50,669 nucleotides of DNA from a virus: positions 1 to 50,669 of IMG/VR virus record IMGVR_UViG_3300032011_000019. One strand, 5' to 3'. The translations under genes and the position numbers were made by a program. The notes beneath the pieces were generated by a model. The model ran no database searches and was not told the DNA's origin. It saw only the letters and a list, made by a program, of their open reading frames with translations. Positions 1 through 6,751 of this stretch are shown piece by piece (the stretch's first letter is position 1; each line of letters starts with the position of its first letter).

Positions 1-178
1 TGTTAGTTTTGTCAGACCAAATATCTACTGCTCTGGACTTAATAAACCATTTATTCCTCCATATCTGGGCTGTAAGGTTGGTACCTTTACCTTCCCACTC
101 ACCCCATGTATGGTCATATTCTAGGTCGGGGAAGGTCTCATATAGAGCCCTCTTGTAACCATTCCATAAATCTTTCAT
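1..178 (-). CDS. Partial hypothetical cyanophage protein (C-terminus outside window)
   Basis: The first 59 codons of a minus-strand gene are present and the rest runs off the left edge. The start ATG (178) overlaps the stop of the upstream 28-residue peptide as ATGA, the coupling used throughout this operon. The visible part is rich in Trp, Tyr and charged residues (it begins MKDLWNGYKRAL) and shows no signal peptide or membrane segment. I do not recognise a family. Its place just downstream of gp59 and a DUF1825 protein suggests it belongs to the same early/middle transcript. Confidence 0.6.
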   Translation of the reverse strand, partial: MKDLWNGYKRALYETFPDLEYDHTWGEWEGKGTNLTAQIWRNKWFIKSRAVDIWSDKTN

Positions 179-261
179 GCGTTAGGATCACTCATAAAAA
201 CTATAACAAACCAGACTACTGCTAGTATAGCAGCAATAGCCATCACATTAAAAAACATCAT
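175..261 (-). CDS. 28-residue single-span membrane peptide
   Basis: This short ORF is tied to both neighbours by ATGA overlaps: its first ATG overlaps the stop of the DUF1825 gene, and its stop overlaps the next start. About 19 consecutive hydrophobic residues (positions 6-23) form one transmembrane helix, ending in a short SDPNA tail. The coupling at both ends is the main evidence that it is real. Function is unknown; it is one of several tiny membrane proteins in this window. Confidence 0.55.
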   Translation of the reverse strand: MMFFNVMAIAAILAVVWFVIVFMSDPNA

Positions 262-584
262 TTAGATTGCTCCAGGTCTTTAATCATCTTGTTGACTTGA
301 TCTTTAAGTTGATCATAGAAGCGAGGGTTCACATTCTCAGGTTTCATACCTAACAATCCTGCTGCCTCACGTACTTGTTGAAGGATACGTTTAGCATGTT
401 CATCCTCAGATAAGGTAACACGCATAAACATAGTCTGCTGAATATCAATGAGTTCAAGTAGTTTAATAAGTTGTTGGATCTTCTGATCAATGCTAAGGAT
501 AATCCCCATGCGGTTTATATCCACATAGAGTTCTTGCATACGCTTTAACTCAGTCTGAACTACTTCAGACTCGAAGAATTTCAT
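258..584 (-). CDS. DUF1825 family protein
   Basis: A 108-residue soluble, mostly helical protein that begins MKFFESEVVQTELKRMQELY, the start seen in the DUF1825 family of cyanobacteria and their phages. The family is almost confined to cyanobacteria and has no assigned biochemical role. No catalytic motif is visible; the sequence is heptad-like and charged, compatible with a helical bundle. It overlaps gp59 by 4 nt (ATGA) and is followed by a tiny membrane peptide, so it should be co-transcribed with the replication genes. The family call rests on recognition of the N-terminus and length. Confidence 0.75.
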   Translation of the reverse strand: MKFFESEVVQTELKRMQELYVDINRMGIILSIDQKIQQLIKLLELIDIQQTMFMRVTLSEDEHAKRILQQVREAAGLLGMKPENVNPRFYDQLKDQVNKMIKDLEQSK

Positions 585-1150
585 AAGAATAACTCCTTTA
601 ATACTACTCTATGCTTCTCAAATTGTATCTTGAGAAGGGGCTTATATTTAAGGATCTTTGTCTTTGCGGTTTCCCACACTGGGTCAGTAGCAGGTACCTT
701 ACTAACAAAACCAAAGATCTTGTCCATAATAACAACAGACTCTAAATTAATTTTACCACCTAACCACAATTTTATCAAGGTCGGATGTGGTTTTCCTTCA
801 AATAACTCTTCAAAGTCATCACATGACTCCTTCATCACCTGAGCATCTGTCTTAAAGACATATGATAGTGACTGAATCTTTTTTATATATTCCTGATAGT
901 TCTTCTCACCTTTGGCACTCATAGCACCAATCCACTCACAATTATCTGCTACAAAATTAGCAAGATAGAAGTTAGTCAATTGTTCTTCATCATATTTGCG
1001 TGATAATTTCACGAAAAAATATTTGTCCTTTCTCTTGTCGTAAGTCTCTTGTTTTGCTTTGCCGTAAGGACTTCTGACGAAATCGTAAGTCTTTGATTTG
1101 AAATGGTTCCTCATTCCGAGGTACATGCGATATGCTTCTAGCCCATTCAT
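581..1150 (-). CDS. 59: gp59-like replicative helicase loader
   Basis: A 189-residue homologue of T4 gp59, which loads the gp41 helicase onto gp32-coated single-stranded DNA at forks and recombination intermediates. Residues 39-53 (KRKDKYFFVKLSRKY) and 65-75 (NFVADNCEWIG) match the two best conserved blocks of T4 gp59. It is shorter than the 217-residue T4 protein and lacks its extreme N-terminal extension. The gene overlaps gp33 upstream by 4 nt and DUF1825 downstream by 4 nt. The gp41 helicase it should load is encoded at 41.2-42.6 kb. Confidence 0.9.
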   Translation of the reverse strand: MNGLEAYRMYLGMRNHFKSKTYDFVRSPYGKAKQETYDKRKDKYFFVKLSRKYDEEQLTNFYLANFVADNCEWIGAMSAKGEKNYQEYIKKIQSLSYVFKTDAQVMKESCDDFEELFEGKPHPTLIKLWLGGKINLESVVIMDKIFGFVSKVPATDPVWETAKTKILKYKPLLKIQFEKHRVVLKELFL

Positions 1151-1407
1151 AGGGCAAGGAAACCTCGACTTCCTTTCTTGATATAGTTTAATTTCTGTGC
1201 CTCATACTTAACTTTTTCTTTAAGAGGTTTGTTAATAAGTTTATTAACGTTCTCAATTTCAATATTCTTCTCCTCGCAGAACATGACGATAGACTCAATA
1301 TAATTGAGTTCTCCATCCTTTACTATGTTCTCTATTTCTAATGAAAACTTAGCAGCAGTCATAAAATTCTCCTCAAGGACATCATTTACTTTTTTACCAG
1401 TCGCCAT
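1147..1407 (-). CDS. 33: gp33-like late-transcription co-activator
   Basis: A small protein related to T4 gp33, which binds the RNA polymerase beta-flap and links the gp55 late sigma factor to the sliding clamp at TATAAATA late promoters. The stretch LNYIESIVMFCEEKNIEIE and the basic C-terminus are characteristic. I place the start at the ATG of MATGKK (86 residues), which shortens the overlap with the exonuclease gene; an in-frame start seven codons upstream (1428) is possible. It overlaps gp59 by 4 nt. Late promoter motifs recur across the window, consistent with this factor. Confidence 0.85.
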   Translation of the reverse strand: MATGKKVNDVLEENFMTAAKFSLEIENIVKDGELNYIESIVMFCEEKNIEIENVNKLINKPLKEKVKYEAQKLNYIKKGSRGFLAL

Positions 1408-2065
1408 GAACACTCCTATAGTAGTCAATGTACTCTTTTAATTTGTGAACGTACTTTAATTTGTCACGAACAACAAAGATCTGAGGAGTACCCGTCTCAA
1501 CAGCGATGATTGTTACCAACTTCTTGACCTTTTGGCCAGTTAGTTCTTGAAACATTATAGCATACGCTGTCTCTTGTGAAAAGTAGTCTTGTACCCACTC
1601 TTCACGTTTTGTCTTAGTTGATGTCTTAAAATCTATGATCGCAAGCTCACCTTCATACTCTGCTATACAGTCTACTCTACCAGCGAGCTTCAACGTATGG
1701 GAATATAAGGGTGCTTCAAGTGCGTGTATATTATTTATCTTGTCAATATAAGGCTTGATTTGATGAAACATCCCTAGGGACAAGACATCATCCTTATACT
1801 TACTAAGACTATTATTGAGCAAATACTCTTCTGCTAACTTATGGCATTTGTTACCACGAGTAGTAGCACGTTTGCTGATTCTATTTGCTTCCTCCTCTCC
1901 TACTCTCCTACGCCAGTCCATGATGGACTTCTTCTTCATCTCTCCTATTACAGTAGTAACGGAAGGGTACCACACGTCGTCACCGACATCGTATCTCCTT
2001 CCATTAACCGTTGTACTAGCTTTTATGTCAGTAAAAGTATGTTCGTTAAGGTGCTTGAAGTCCAA
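1394..2065 (-). CDS. PD-(D/E)XK family exonuclease
   Basis: A 223-residue nuclease of the RecB/MGME1-like PD-(D/E)XK class. The visible catalytic set is GxxxH at 71-75 (H75), GRVD at 129-132 (D132), the core IDFK at 144-147 (D145, K147) and QxxxY at 164-168. This is the full metal-binding and nucleotide-positioning signature, so the enzyme should be active on single-strand DNA ends. Such genes are common in cyanophages, probably for recombination or host DNA degradation. It overlaps phoH upstream by 20 nt and gp33 downstream. Confidence 0.85.
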   Translation of the reverse strand: MDFKHLNEHTFTDIKASTTVNGRRYDVGDDVWYPSVTTVIGEMKKKSIMDWRRRVGEEEANRISKRATTRGNKCHKLAEEYLLNNSLSKYKDDVLSLGMFHQIKPYIDKINNIHALEAPLYSHTLKLAGRVDCIAEYEGELAIIDFKTSTKTKREEWVQDYFSQETAYAIMFQELTGQKVKKLVTIIAVETGTPQIFVVRDKLKYVHKLKEYIDYYRSVHGDW

Positions 2066-2804
2066 GATTATGCTTTGATATAAGGTAAGATTTCACAAGT
2101 CCAGATCGGATGATATCATCGATACCGAACTCTATAGAGGCGAATTCACTCATGTTTTCAATAATCTTCATGAACTCTAATATACCGTTCCTTTCATTGG
2201 TACGGGTTAGGTCAGTCTGATTAATATCACCAGCGAACATGATTTTGGTGTTAACACCAAGTCTTGTTATTATACTATCTAATTCGTGGAAATTCAAGTT
2301 TTGACACTCATCCACTAACACAATAGCATTGTCAAGAGTAGTACCACGTATAAATGAGGTACTCCAGAAAGATATTGTCTTCTGTGCTTTTAGGTTGCCA
2401 TACAACATGTCAAAGGACGCATCGTCTGGCATCTCAAACATATATCTTACCATATTTTGATATGGTATCTGATATAGTTCAGATTTGTCTTCATGGTCTC
2501 CTGGTAGGAAACCAATTTCTCTTGTAGGTACTAAAGACCTTACAATATACAGTTTATCATAAGGTGACTTTTCGTCAAGTATCTCCTTTAGAGCAAGATG
2601 TATTGCTATGAACGTTTTTCCCGTTCCAGCAGATCCATACATGAAAAGATTCTTATCCTTTCCATAGGCATCAAATACCTTCTCTTGACTTGGAGTAAGA
2701 GGTTTTACGGGTACTAGATGTTGGATTCCTATGGGTTTTCTTTTCATTTGTCTCCTGGTCAAACCGACCATGCTTGGTTTCTTCTTGACTTTAGTAACTG
2801 TCAT
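2046..2804 (-). CDS. phoH: PhoH-like P-loop ATPase
   Basis: A 252-residue PhoH-family ATPase. The Walker A motif GSAGTGKT lies at 57-64 and the Walker B DECQN at 165-169, followed by an IMFAGDINQTD sensor block typical of the family. PhoH resembles the helicase core and is common in marine phages, but its role is unresolved (RNA metabolism and phosphate-stress response have both been proposed). The first 35 residues are basic and poorly conserved, so a downstream start is possible. It overlaps the exonuclease gene by 20 nt. Confidence 0.9.
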   Translation of the reverse strand: MTVTKVKKKPSMVGLTRRQMKRKPIGIQHLVPVKPLTPSQEKVFDAYGKDKNLFMYGSAGTGKTFIAIHLALKEILDEKSPYDKLYIVRSLVPTREIGFLPGDHEDKSELYQIPYQNMVRYMFEMPDDASFDMLYGNLKAQKTISFWSTSFIRGTTLDNAIVLVDECQNLNFHELDSIITRLGVNTKIMFAGDINQTDLTRTNERNGILEFMKIIENMSEFASIEFGIDDIIRSGLVKSYLISKHNLGLQAP

Positions 2805-2807
2805 AGG

Positions 2808-3047
2808 CTAAGGTGCCTCGAATCGTGCGTAAGGGTGATGTTTCTTAACATTGCGAAGTCGATCTTTAAAACCATCAGGAAGTTTATCCTGAAAGTCTCC
2901 TACTCCAGAGACTACATCAGCAGCTCCAGCTTGCCAATCTTTGTCCCAATCAGGGTTAGCATCCCTCCAATCGGAATACTCTTGCATAGTCATGGTGAAC
3001 TCTTTCTTCTCACCAGTCTCTAGGTTTTTTACGGCATAGGTGGGCAT
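2808..3047 (-). CDS. Conserved small cyanophage protein, FmdB-like N-terminus
   Basis: A 79-residue acidic protein beginning MPTYAVKNLETGEKKEFTMT, which resembles the beta-strand start of FmdB-type zinc-ribbon proteins but has no cysteines, so it cannot bind zinc in that way. A WRDANPDWDKDW segment and a helical tail follow. I chose the ATG at 3047, just after the thyX stop, rather than an in-frame start four codons earlier that would overlap thyX. Function unknown. Confidence 0.65.
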   Translation of the reverse strand: MPTYAVKNLETGEKKEFTMTMQEYSDWRDANPDWDKDWQAGAADVVSGVGDFQDKLPDGFKDRLRNVKKHHPYARFEAP

Positions 3048-3049
3048 AA

Positions 3050-3685
3050 TTAAATCCAATCAAGGGCTTGTGCGACAATTGGGAACTGTTGAACAAATAC
3101 AGATCTACACTCTTCAGCGATGATCATATGTTCTTTTTGTGTCCCATGTGCCGACCTTAAATCTATATAGTGGATCCAAGAACGGCAACTACCTGTCATA
3201 TACAACTTTGTAGGTGTAGCAAGGGGTAGTACAAATCTAGCACACTCCTTTGCTATCCCTTCTCGTATAAGTTCGTTGTATATATCCAACCCTTCAGCAA
3301 AATATTTGTCTATAATCTTATGAAGATCCTTTATCTGTTTCTGAGGTAAGTCGTCAATACTATTCTGTCGATTCTTATCGTCCTGTCTTCTCAACTCAGG
3401 TAAAGGTATATTCGTAGCAAGGTAATTGGTATTAGCATACCTTTGACTAAATTCTTGGAATGTGAAAGACCTATGACGTAATATCTGAGCAGCGAGACCT
3501 CTAGTTGTCTCAATCTCTAACGTCATATGAGCCTGTTCAAAGACAGACCAATGATGGTGCTTAACACAGTACTTTAATAATCCAGCAACTTCTGGATTGT
3601 CTTGGTTATTAGGGTTAGATACCCTAGCAATATACCCCATAGTCTTTTCAGCATCAGGGGTACAAGTAATCAAATTAACGGTCAT
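3050..3685 (-). CDS. thyX: Flavin-dependent thymidylate synthase
   Basis: A 211-residue ThyX that makes dTMP from dUMP using FAD, NADPH and methylene-tetrahydrofolate. The ThyX signature RHRX7S is at residues 70-80 (RHRSFTFQEFS), followed by QRY. Length is normal for the family. It replaces the td-type enzyme of T4, as in most cyanophages, and works with NrdAB (25.6-29.1 kb) and MazG in nucleotide supply. The start overlaps the stop of the upstream 56-residue gene (ATGA). Confidence 0.95.
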   Translation of the reverse strand: MTVNLITCTPDAEKTMGYIARVSNPNNQDNPEVAGLLKYCVKHHHWSVFEQAHMTLEIETTRGLAAQILRHRSFTFQEFSQRYANTNYLATNIPLPELRRQDDKNRQNSIDDLPQKQIKDLHKIIDKYFAEGLDIYNELIREGIAKECARFVLPLATPTKLYMTGSCRSWIHYIDLRSAHGTQKEHMIIAEECRSVFVQQFPIVAQALDWI

Positions 3686-3852
3686 AAGGGTTTGTCGTAA
3701 TTACTAAATCCTTGCTTAGTGCGTCGATACCATAGTTCGACATCTCTAGACTTGTTCTCCGACTTCAATTTCATCTGGAGATATTCTATCTCCTCATCCT
3801 TATAAAGCCAAGGTTTGTCAAGTGCTTCTTTAATCTGCTTCCGTAGTTTCAT
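3682..3852 (-). CDS. 56-residue conserved cyanophage protein
   Basis: A small basic and acidic protein (begins MKLRKQIKEALDKPWLYKDE, ends FSNYDKPL) whose stop overlaps the thyX start as ATGA. Charged helical composition and tight coupling support coding. It overlaps the 3' end of the next upstream ORF by about 23 nt. I recognise the KPWLY-DEE pattern from other cyanophage small proteins but know no function. Confidence 0.6.
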   Translation of the reverse strand: MKLRKQIKEALDKPWLYKDEEIEYLQMKLKSENKSRDVELWYRRTKQGFSNYDKPL

Positions 3853-3940
3853 GTTGCGATGATGTATGGTCTGCTAATGCGTCAAATATTTCGTCTGCTA
3901 GATCATCTAGATCTTCTGTTTCTGACTTAAATTTGAACAT
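3830..3940 (-). CDS. 36-residue acidic peptide
   Basis: The ATG lies one base after the stop of the upstream 108-residue gene, with a purine-rich stretch before it, so I prefer this start to one 27 codons earlier that would overlap that gene. The peptide (starts MFKFKSETEDLDDLADEIFD) is strongly acidic and likely helical. No function is known; support is mainly position and composition. Confidence 0.45.
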   Translation of the reverse strand: MFKFKSETEDLDDLADEIFDALADHTSSQHETTEAD

Positions 3941-3941
3941 A

Positions 3942-4268
3942 TCATTTTTTCTCTTCAACAACACCTCTACTTGATCCGAGATATCGTTTTTTGCTGAAGA
4001 GTTTTGAGGAAACTGTTCCATCTGTATACTTAATAGTTTGTAGACTTCCCTTCCCTAGGGAATCATAATAACAATCGAAGATATTAGTCATAAGACCAAT
4101 AATGATGTCATAATGGACCACTCCATTCTCCGTATAGGAGACTATGTAAGAATTACGAGGTAATTTCTTATTTCTAGCAAGTTCTTCCTTACAATTTGCC
4201 TCTAGAAGGATGATACCATATTTGGACTCCTTCTCAGGGACAGCATCATTGGATTCCCATACGGTCAT
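3942..4268 (-). CDS. Hypothetical cyanophage protein (108 aa)
   Basis: A soluble mixed alpha/beta protein with a central beta-rich segment (residues 39-62, SYIVSYTENGVVHYDIIIGL) and a basic C-terminus. No membrane segment, cysteine cluster or catalytic motif is evident. It overlaps the DUF6433 gene by 4 nt and is read in the same operon. I do not recognise the family; the fold could be an SH3-like barrel, but this is a guess from strand pattern. Confidence 0.65.
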   Translation of the reverse strand: MTVWESNDAVPEKESKYGIILLEANCKEELARNKKLPRNSYIVSYTENGVVHYDIIIGLMTNIFDCYYDSLGKGSLQTIKYTDGTVSSKLFSKKRYLGSSRGVVEEKK

Positions 4269-4720
4269 CCCCTGTTACCCCATTCAATTTTAGGGAATGC
4301 GGATTCAACGACTTGCTTTGTTATCCTATATTTGGATTGTAGATCCTTACGTGTACATAAGATAAACATCTCTGCTTCATCTTGATGTAGACCCTCTAAC
4401 ATGGATATGAAGGTTTGTTCACGCTTCATTCCAGATAGAGTAGTATCACCACCCTTGAATAATAGGTAGAACTTTCTGTACTCATGGTCTAAGCGAGAGT
4501 GCTCAGTCCCTATGGGTACATCGTTCTTCTTGTATGGAATCTCACCATCAGTGGGAAGTAAGAACTCTAGTGATTCATCAAAATTGATGATCAGACAAGC
4601 TCTCAACCCATCGTTATTGTATTGTTGCAGAATCTTAATTTTTTCTGCCTTTGTCTTTGCCGATGATACCTGTTGGAATATTTCTGTCAACAGGGCATCG
4701 TTTGGTAATTTTTTAGCCAT
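4265..4720 (-). CDS. DUF6433 family protein
   Basis: A 151-residue protein conserved across T4-like cyanophages (start MAKKLPNDALLTEIFQQVSS, end FPKIEWGNRG). The layout, with a helical N-terminus, a central VPIGTEHSRLDHEYRKFY block and a YRITKQVVESAFP ending, fits the family I know as DUF6433. No enzymatic motif is visible and the function is unknown. Its steady presence in the replication/nucleotide cluster suggests a housekeeping phage role. Confidence 0.75.
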   Translation of the reverse strand: MAKKLPNDALLTEIFQQVSSAKTKAEKIKILQQYNNDGLRACLIINFDESLEFLLPTDGEIPYKKNDVPIGTEHSRLDHEYRKFYLLFKGGDTTLSGMKREQTFISMLEGLHQDEAEMFILCTRKDLQSKYRITKQVVESAFPKIEWGNRG

Positions 4721-4750
4721 AGTTTAAGTTACCCTCAAATCAGTATACTA

Positions 4751-4984
4751 CTAATCGTCCTCCTCGTCAAGTATGTCTTCTGGATCCATGAATCGAACTG
4801 CTAAAAGTTCCTCATTCACGTATGCTCCATTGCCATCTAAGAACTCTGGATGAAGATTGTTGAGTTGACGCTTGTATGTATTAGTATCAACTGCTCCCTT
4901 ATATATCCAACCTATAACACCACCTATCATCAAAAACAATATGCTTAATGCCCCTGCGAAGAAAAGAATTACGTTAGTTTCCAT
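4751..4984 (-). CDS. Single-span membrane protein with acidic tail
   Basis: A 77-residue protein starting METNVILFFAGALSILFLMI: one N-terminal transmembrane helix (about residues 4-26), a short basic loop and a long acidic C-terminal tail ending DEEDD. I chose this ATG because a GGAG sits 7 nt upstream; two upstream in-frame ATGs are poorly spaced. The topology suggests the tail faces the cytoplasm or inner-membrane surface. No function is known. Confidence 0.65.
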   Translation of the reverse strand: METNVILFFAGALSILFLMIGGVIGWIYKGAVDTNTYKRQLNNLHPEFLDGNGAYVNEELLAVRFMDPEDILDEEDD

Positions 4985-4986
4985 GG

Positions 4987-5106
4987 TCATGCTCCACGAG
5001 TTATGTCTAGTTTTAATCTTAAACGTACTCTCCATAATATTAAAGGTAAAGTTACGTCTAAGTCGATATTTGACTTGGGTATTTCCCTCCTTGAACGTGG
5101 GAGCAT
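4987..5106 (-). CDS. 39-residue basic peptide
   Basis: This ORF fills the gap between the gene ending at 5120 and the membrane protein starting at 4984. It is Arg/Lys-rich with a hydrophobic centre (DLDVTLPLILWRVRLRLKLD), a pattern I associate with tiny cyanophage proteins. The start is uncertain because an in-frame extension would overlap the upstream gene. Function unknown. Confidence 0.45.
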   Translation of the reverse strand: MLPRSRREIPKSNIDLDVTLPLILWRVRLRLKLDITRGA

Positions 5107-5119
5107 AAGCTCTATGCCT

Positions 5120-5473
5120 TTATTTATTGACTGTTTTTTTACGTCTCCCTGGTCTTTTGTCGTGTTCGTACTGCTCTGCATCTGCTAAAAGTCCCTTTAA
5201 ATAACGTGATATTTTTCTTGCTTCTGGTTTATGCAAAAAGCAGTAACCCTCCCTTATCTGTTTGTGATCTTGGTCGTTTCCTCCCTTGATAAATTCATCT
5301 AGATCGTCAATTGTCTTTCTAATGCTTACAACAGTTGAACTCTCTAAGAATTCAGTAGCGTCTTTACGCTTAGCCTTAATGTTGGTTAGATAGTCATATA
5401 CTTTGAAGAAAAACTTCTTTTCAGTGATAGCAACATCCATAGCACGCTCGGCCAATAGATATAACTCTTCCAT
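5120..5473 (-). CDS. Hypothetical helical cyanophage protein (117 aa)
   Basis: A soluble, predominantly helical protein with a very basic C-terminal tail (EHDKRPGRRKKTVNK) that could contact nucleic acid. It has no cysteine pairs and no membrane segment. It starts 2 nt after the glutaredoxin stop. I do not recognise a family; the basic tail is the only functional hint. Confidence 0.65.
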   Translation of the reverse strand: MEELYLLAERAMDVAITEKKFFFKVYDYLTNIKAKRKDATEFLESSTVVSIRKTIDDLDEFIKGGNDQDHKQIREGYCFLHKPEARKISRYLKGLLADAEQYEHDKRPGRRKKTVNK

Positions 5474-5475
5474 TT

Positions 5476-5712
5476 TTATACGAAATTGTGTGAACGAAGG
5501 TATTTAACAGTTTCGGTACATCCACCGAGTTTTTTACCGTTAACAGTTACTTGAGGAAACGTGGATTTCGATCCAAATTCCTCATAGAAGGCTTCTCGAT
5601 TGAAGTCCTTCCCAAGATCATACACCACAAAGTTCAAATTGGCAAGCTCTAGTACTTGCTTGACCTGTGAGCAGAATGGGCAACCATCCTTAGAGTATAC
5701 TGTGAAGTTCAT
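5476..5712 (-). CDS. grx: Glutaredoxin
   Basis: A 78-residue glutaredoxin with the dithiol active site CPFC at residues 11-14 and the GSH-binding TFPQV and GGC elements later (around 52-65). It would supply electrons to ribonucleotide reductase NrdAB or reduce protein disulfides in the oxidising environment of a photosynthetic cell. It overlaps the oxygenase gene upstream by 4 nt. Length and motif order are typical of phage glutaredoxins such as T4 NrdC. Confidence 0.9.
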   Translation of the reverse strand: MNFTVYSKDGCPFCSQVKQVLELANLNFVVYDLGKDFNREAFYEEFGSKSTFPQVTVNGKKLGGCTETVKYLRSHNFV

Positions 5713-6290
5713 TTAAAGTTCGGGGTATCGTAGTTAAACCAACCTGTTGCTATGTATTTTTCGTGTGTTTCTGATATCTGACCTTTATGAACATGTGTAA
5801 ATCCTGCGGGCCATAAAGATAACCTACCACACTTTGCTTCCATTGTAAAATCCTGATCCATAAACATTGTCCCGCCACCAGGACAATCGTTCAAATTAAC
5901 CATCCATGCCAAGACTCTAGTAGTCTGTGGATTGGGATAATTCACAAAATTTGTAGTTTCATGGTGCCAGAGTTTAAATCCACCACCAGGGTTATATTTT
6001 TGAATATTAAACGAATCGTGGAGTGAGAAACGATCTGTATGGGTCATACAGGTATGTTCGGACTCATATCTCTTAAATGCTTGTTCTAGGGCACCATAAA
6101 GGATCCTATGGGTCAATAAAGACTCAGTAAACCTCGTATACAAATCTGTAGAGTCCTTTAAATCTGGATCTACAAACCCATACCCTATTTGACCTTTTTG
6201 CTTATCTGGGTGCCTTTCATAATATTGTCGAATTACATTACACTCATCGAGAGTGATAATGTCATCATATATTCCAATAAAATTCATCAA
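5709..6290 (-). CDS. Prolyl-4-hydroxylase-like Fe(II)/2OG oxygenase
   Basis: A 193-residue double-stranded beta-helix dioxygenase of the P4H type. The metal site appears as H109-x-E111 (in KLWHHETTN), with the distal His in FTHVHKG (166/168) and the 2-oxoglutarate-binding Lys178 in EKYIATGW. Glu instead of the usual Asp in HxD is a notable variant. Substrate unknown: phage P4H-like enzymes could hydroxylate host or phage proteins. It overlaps grx and cp12 by 4 nt each. A better canonical paralogue lies at 23.1-23.7 kb. Confidence 0.8.
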   Translation of the reverse strand: MMNFIGIYDDIITLDECNVIRQYYERHPDKQKGQIGYGFVDPDLKDSTDLYTRFTESLLTHRILYGALEQAFKRYESEHTCMTHTDRFSLHDSFNIQKYNPGGGFKLWHHETTNFVNYPNPQTTRVLAWMVNLNDCPGGGTMFMDQDFTMEAKCGRLSLWPAGFTHVHKGQISETHEKYIATGWFNYDTPNFK

Positions 6291-6514
6291 TCATCATATA
6301 TTAAACATTCTGGTTCGTCTGGATGTGTCTCACAAAACAGTTCAATAGCATTAGGATCGTGATGATCACCTGCTACTATCTCATCATGATGATTCTCCTC
6401 ATACACTTCCAAATCATGTAATTCTTCCTTTATATGCCTACGCGCAGCAGCACTGGTTGTTGGATCATCTAGGATCTCATGATCATGCTTAATATGCTCT
6501 TCTATAGTTGTCAT
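6287..6514 (-). CDS. cp12: CP12-like Calvin-cycle inhibitor
   Basis: A 75-residue protein whose C-terminus (LFCETHPDEPECLIYDD, Cys61 and Cys70) matches CP12, the small redox-switched protein that locks GAPDH and phosphoribulokinase in an inactive complex. The N-terminal cysteine pair of host CP12 is missing, as in many cyanophage versions. Expression would shut carbon fixation and divert NADPH and ATP to nucleotide synthesis, fitting nrdAB, purM/C and pyrE here. The gene has its own upstream region with a sigma-70-like promoter and a repeated hairpin element. Confidence 0.85.
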   Translation of the reverse strand: MTTIEEHIKHDHEILDDPTTSAAARRHIKEELHDLEVYEENHHDEIVAGDHHDPNAIELFCETHPDEPECLIYDD

Positions 6515-6542
6515 AAGAATAACGCTTACTTACGAAATATTT

Positions 6543-6610
6543 AGCTCAACCCTACAGGGAAAAAATACCCGAAGTTTTTTTTCCCGAATATTTGGAACCA
6601 AAAAGTCAAT
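6543..6610 (-). repeat. Intergenic hairpin element, copy 1
   Basis: First of three similar AT-rich elements (others at 17151-17218 and 22974-23016). On the transcribed strand it reads about TTCGGGAAAAAAAACTTCGG followed by GTATTTTTTCCC, giving a stem of GGGAAAAAA with TTTTTTCCC closed by a TTCG-type loop, then AGGGTTGAGCTA. It lies in the 5' region of cp12, between the predicted promoter and the start codon. Role unknown: attenuator, processing site or leader structure are possible. Confidence 0.6.
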
Positions 6611-6636
6611 TTACATCACAAAAGAGCGTTTGTCAA
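6608..6636 (-). promoter_or_regulatory. Sigma-70-like promoter for cp12
   Basis: TTGACA and TAAATT boxes 17 bp apart on the minus strand, between the tRNA and the repeat element. The -35 is perfect and the -10 matches four of six bases. Transcription would start near 6601, run through the hairpin element and into cp12, the oxygenase and grx. Confidence 0.5.
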
Positions 6637-6654
6637 GCTAAATAAATGTTTAAA

Positions 6655-6743
6655 CTGTAAGGGAAGGACTCGAACCTCCAAGACACCCGCAAAGGAATCG
6701 GCTGTTAAACGGACAGCTGTGTTTACCATTTCACCACCTTACA
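6655..6743 (-). tRNA. Atypical tRNA, anticodon read as GTT (Asn?), long variable arm
   Basis: An 89-nt cloverleaf with a perfect acceptor stem (TGTAAGG/CCTTACA), a 3-bp D stem, an anticodon stem GCTGT/ACAGC, T arm GGAGG-TTCGAGT-CCTTC and discriminator G73; CCA is not encoded. The 7-nt anticodon loop CCGTTTA gives GTT (Asn), but position 33 is C rather than the near-universal U and position 37 is U. The variable region is 21 nt, as in class II tRNAs (Ser, Leu), not Asn. It starts 8 nt after an AsnRS-like gene and should be co-transcribed with it. Identity is therefore uncertain; a Ser-type body with altered anticodon is an alternative. Confidence 0.75.
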
Positions 6744-6751
6744 TTGAAGCC

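Noticed and set aside
2808-3047. FmdB zinc-ribbon regulator
   Set aside because: The N-terminus is FmdB-like, but there are no cysteines for zinc.
4987-5188. Plus-strand ORF opposite the small genes at 5 kb
   Set aside because: Shadow of AT-rich minus-strand coding sequence; no promoter or ribosome-binding site.
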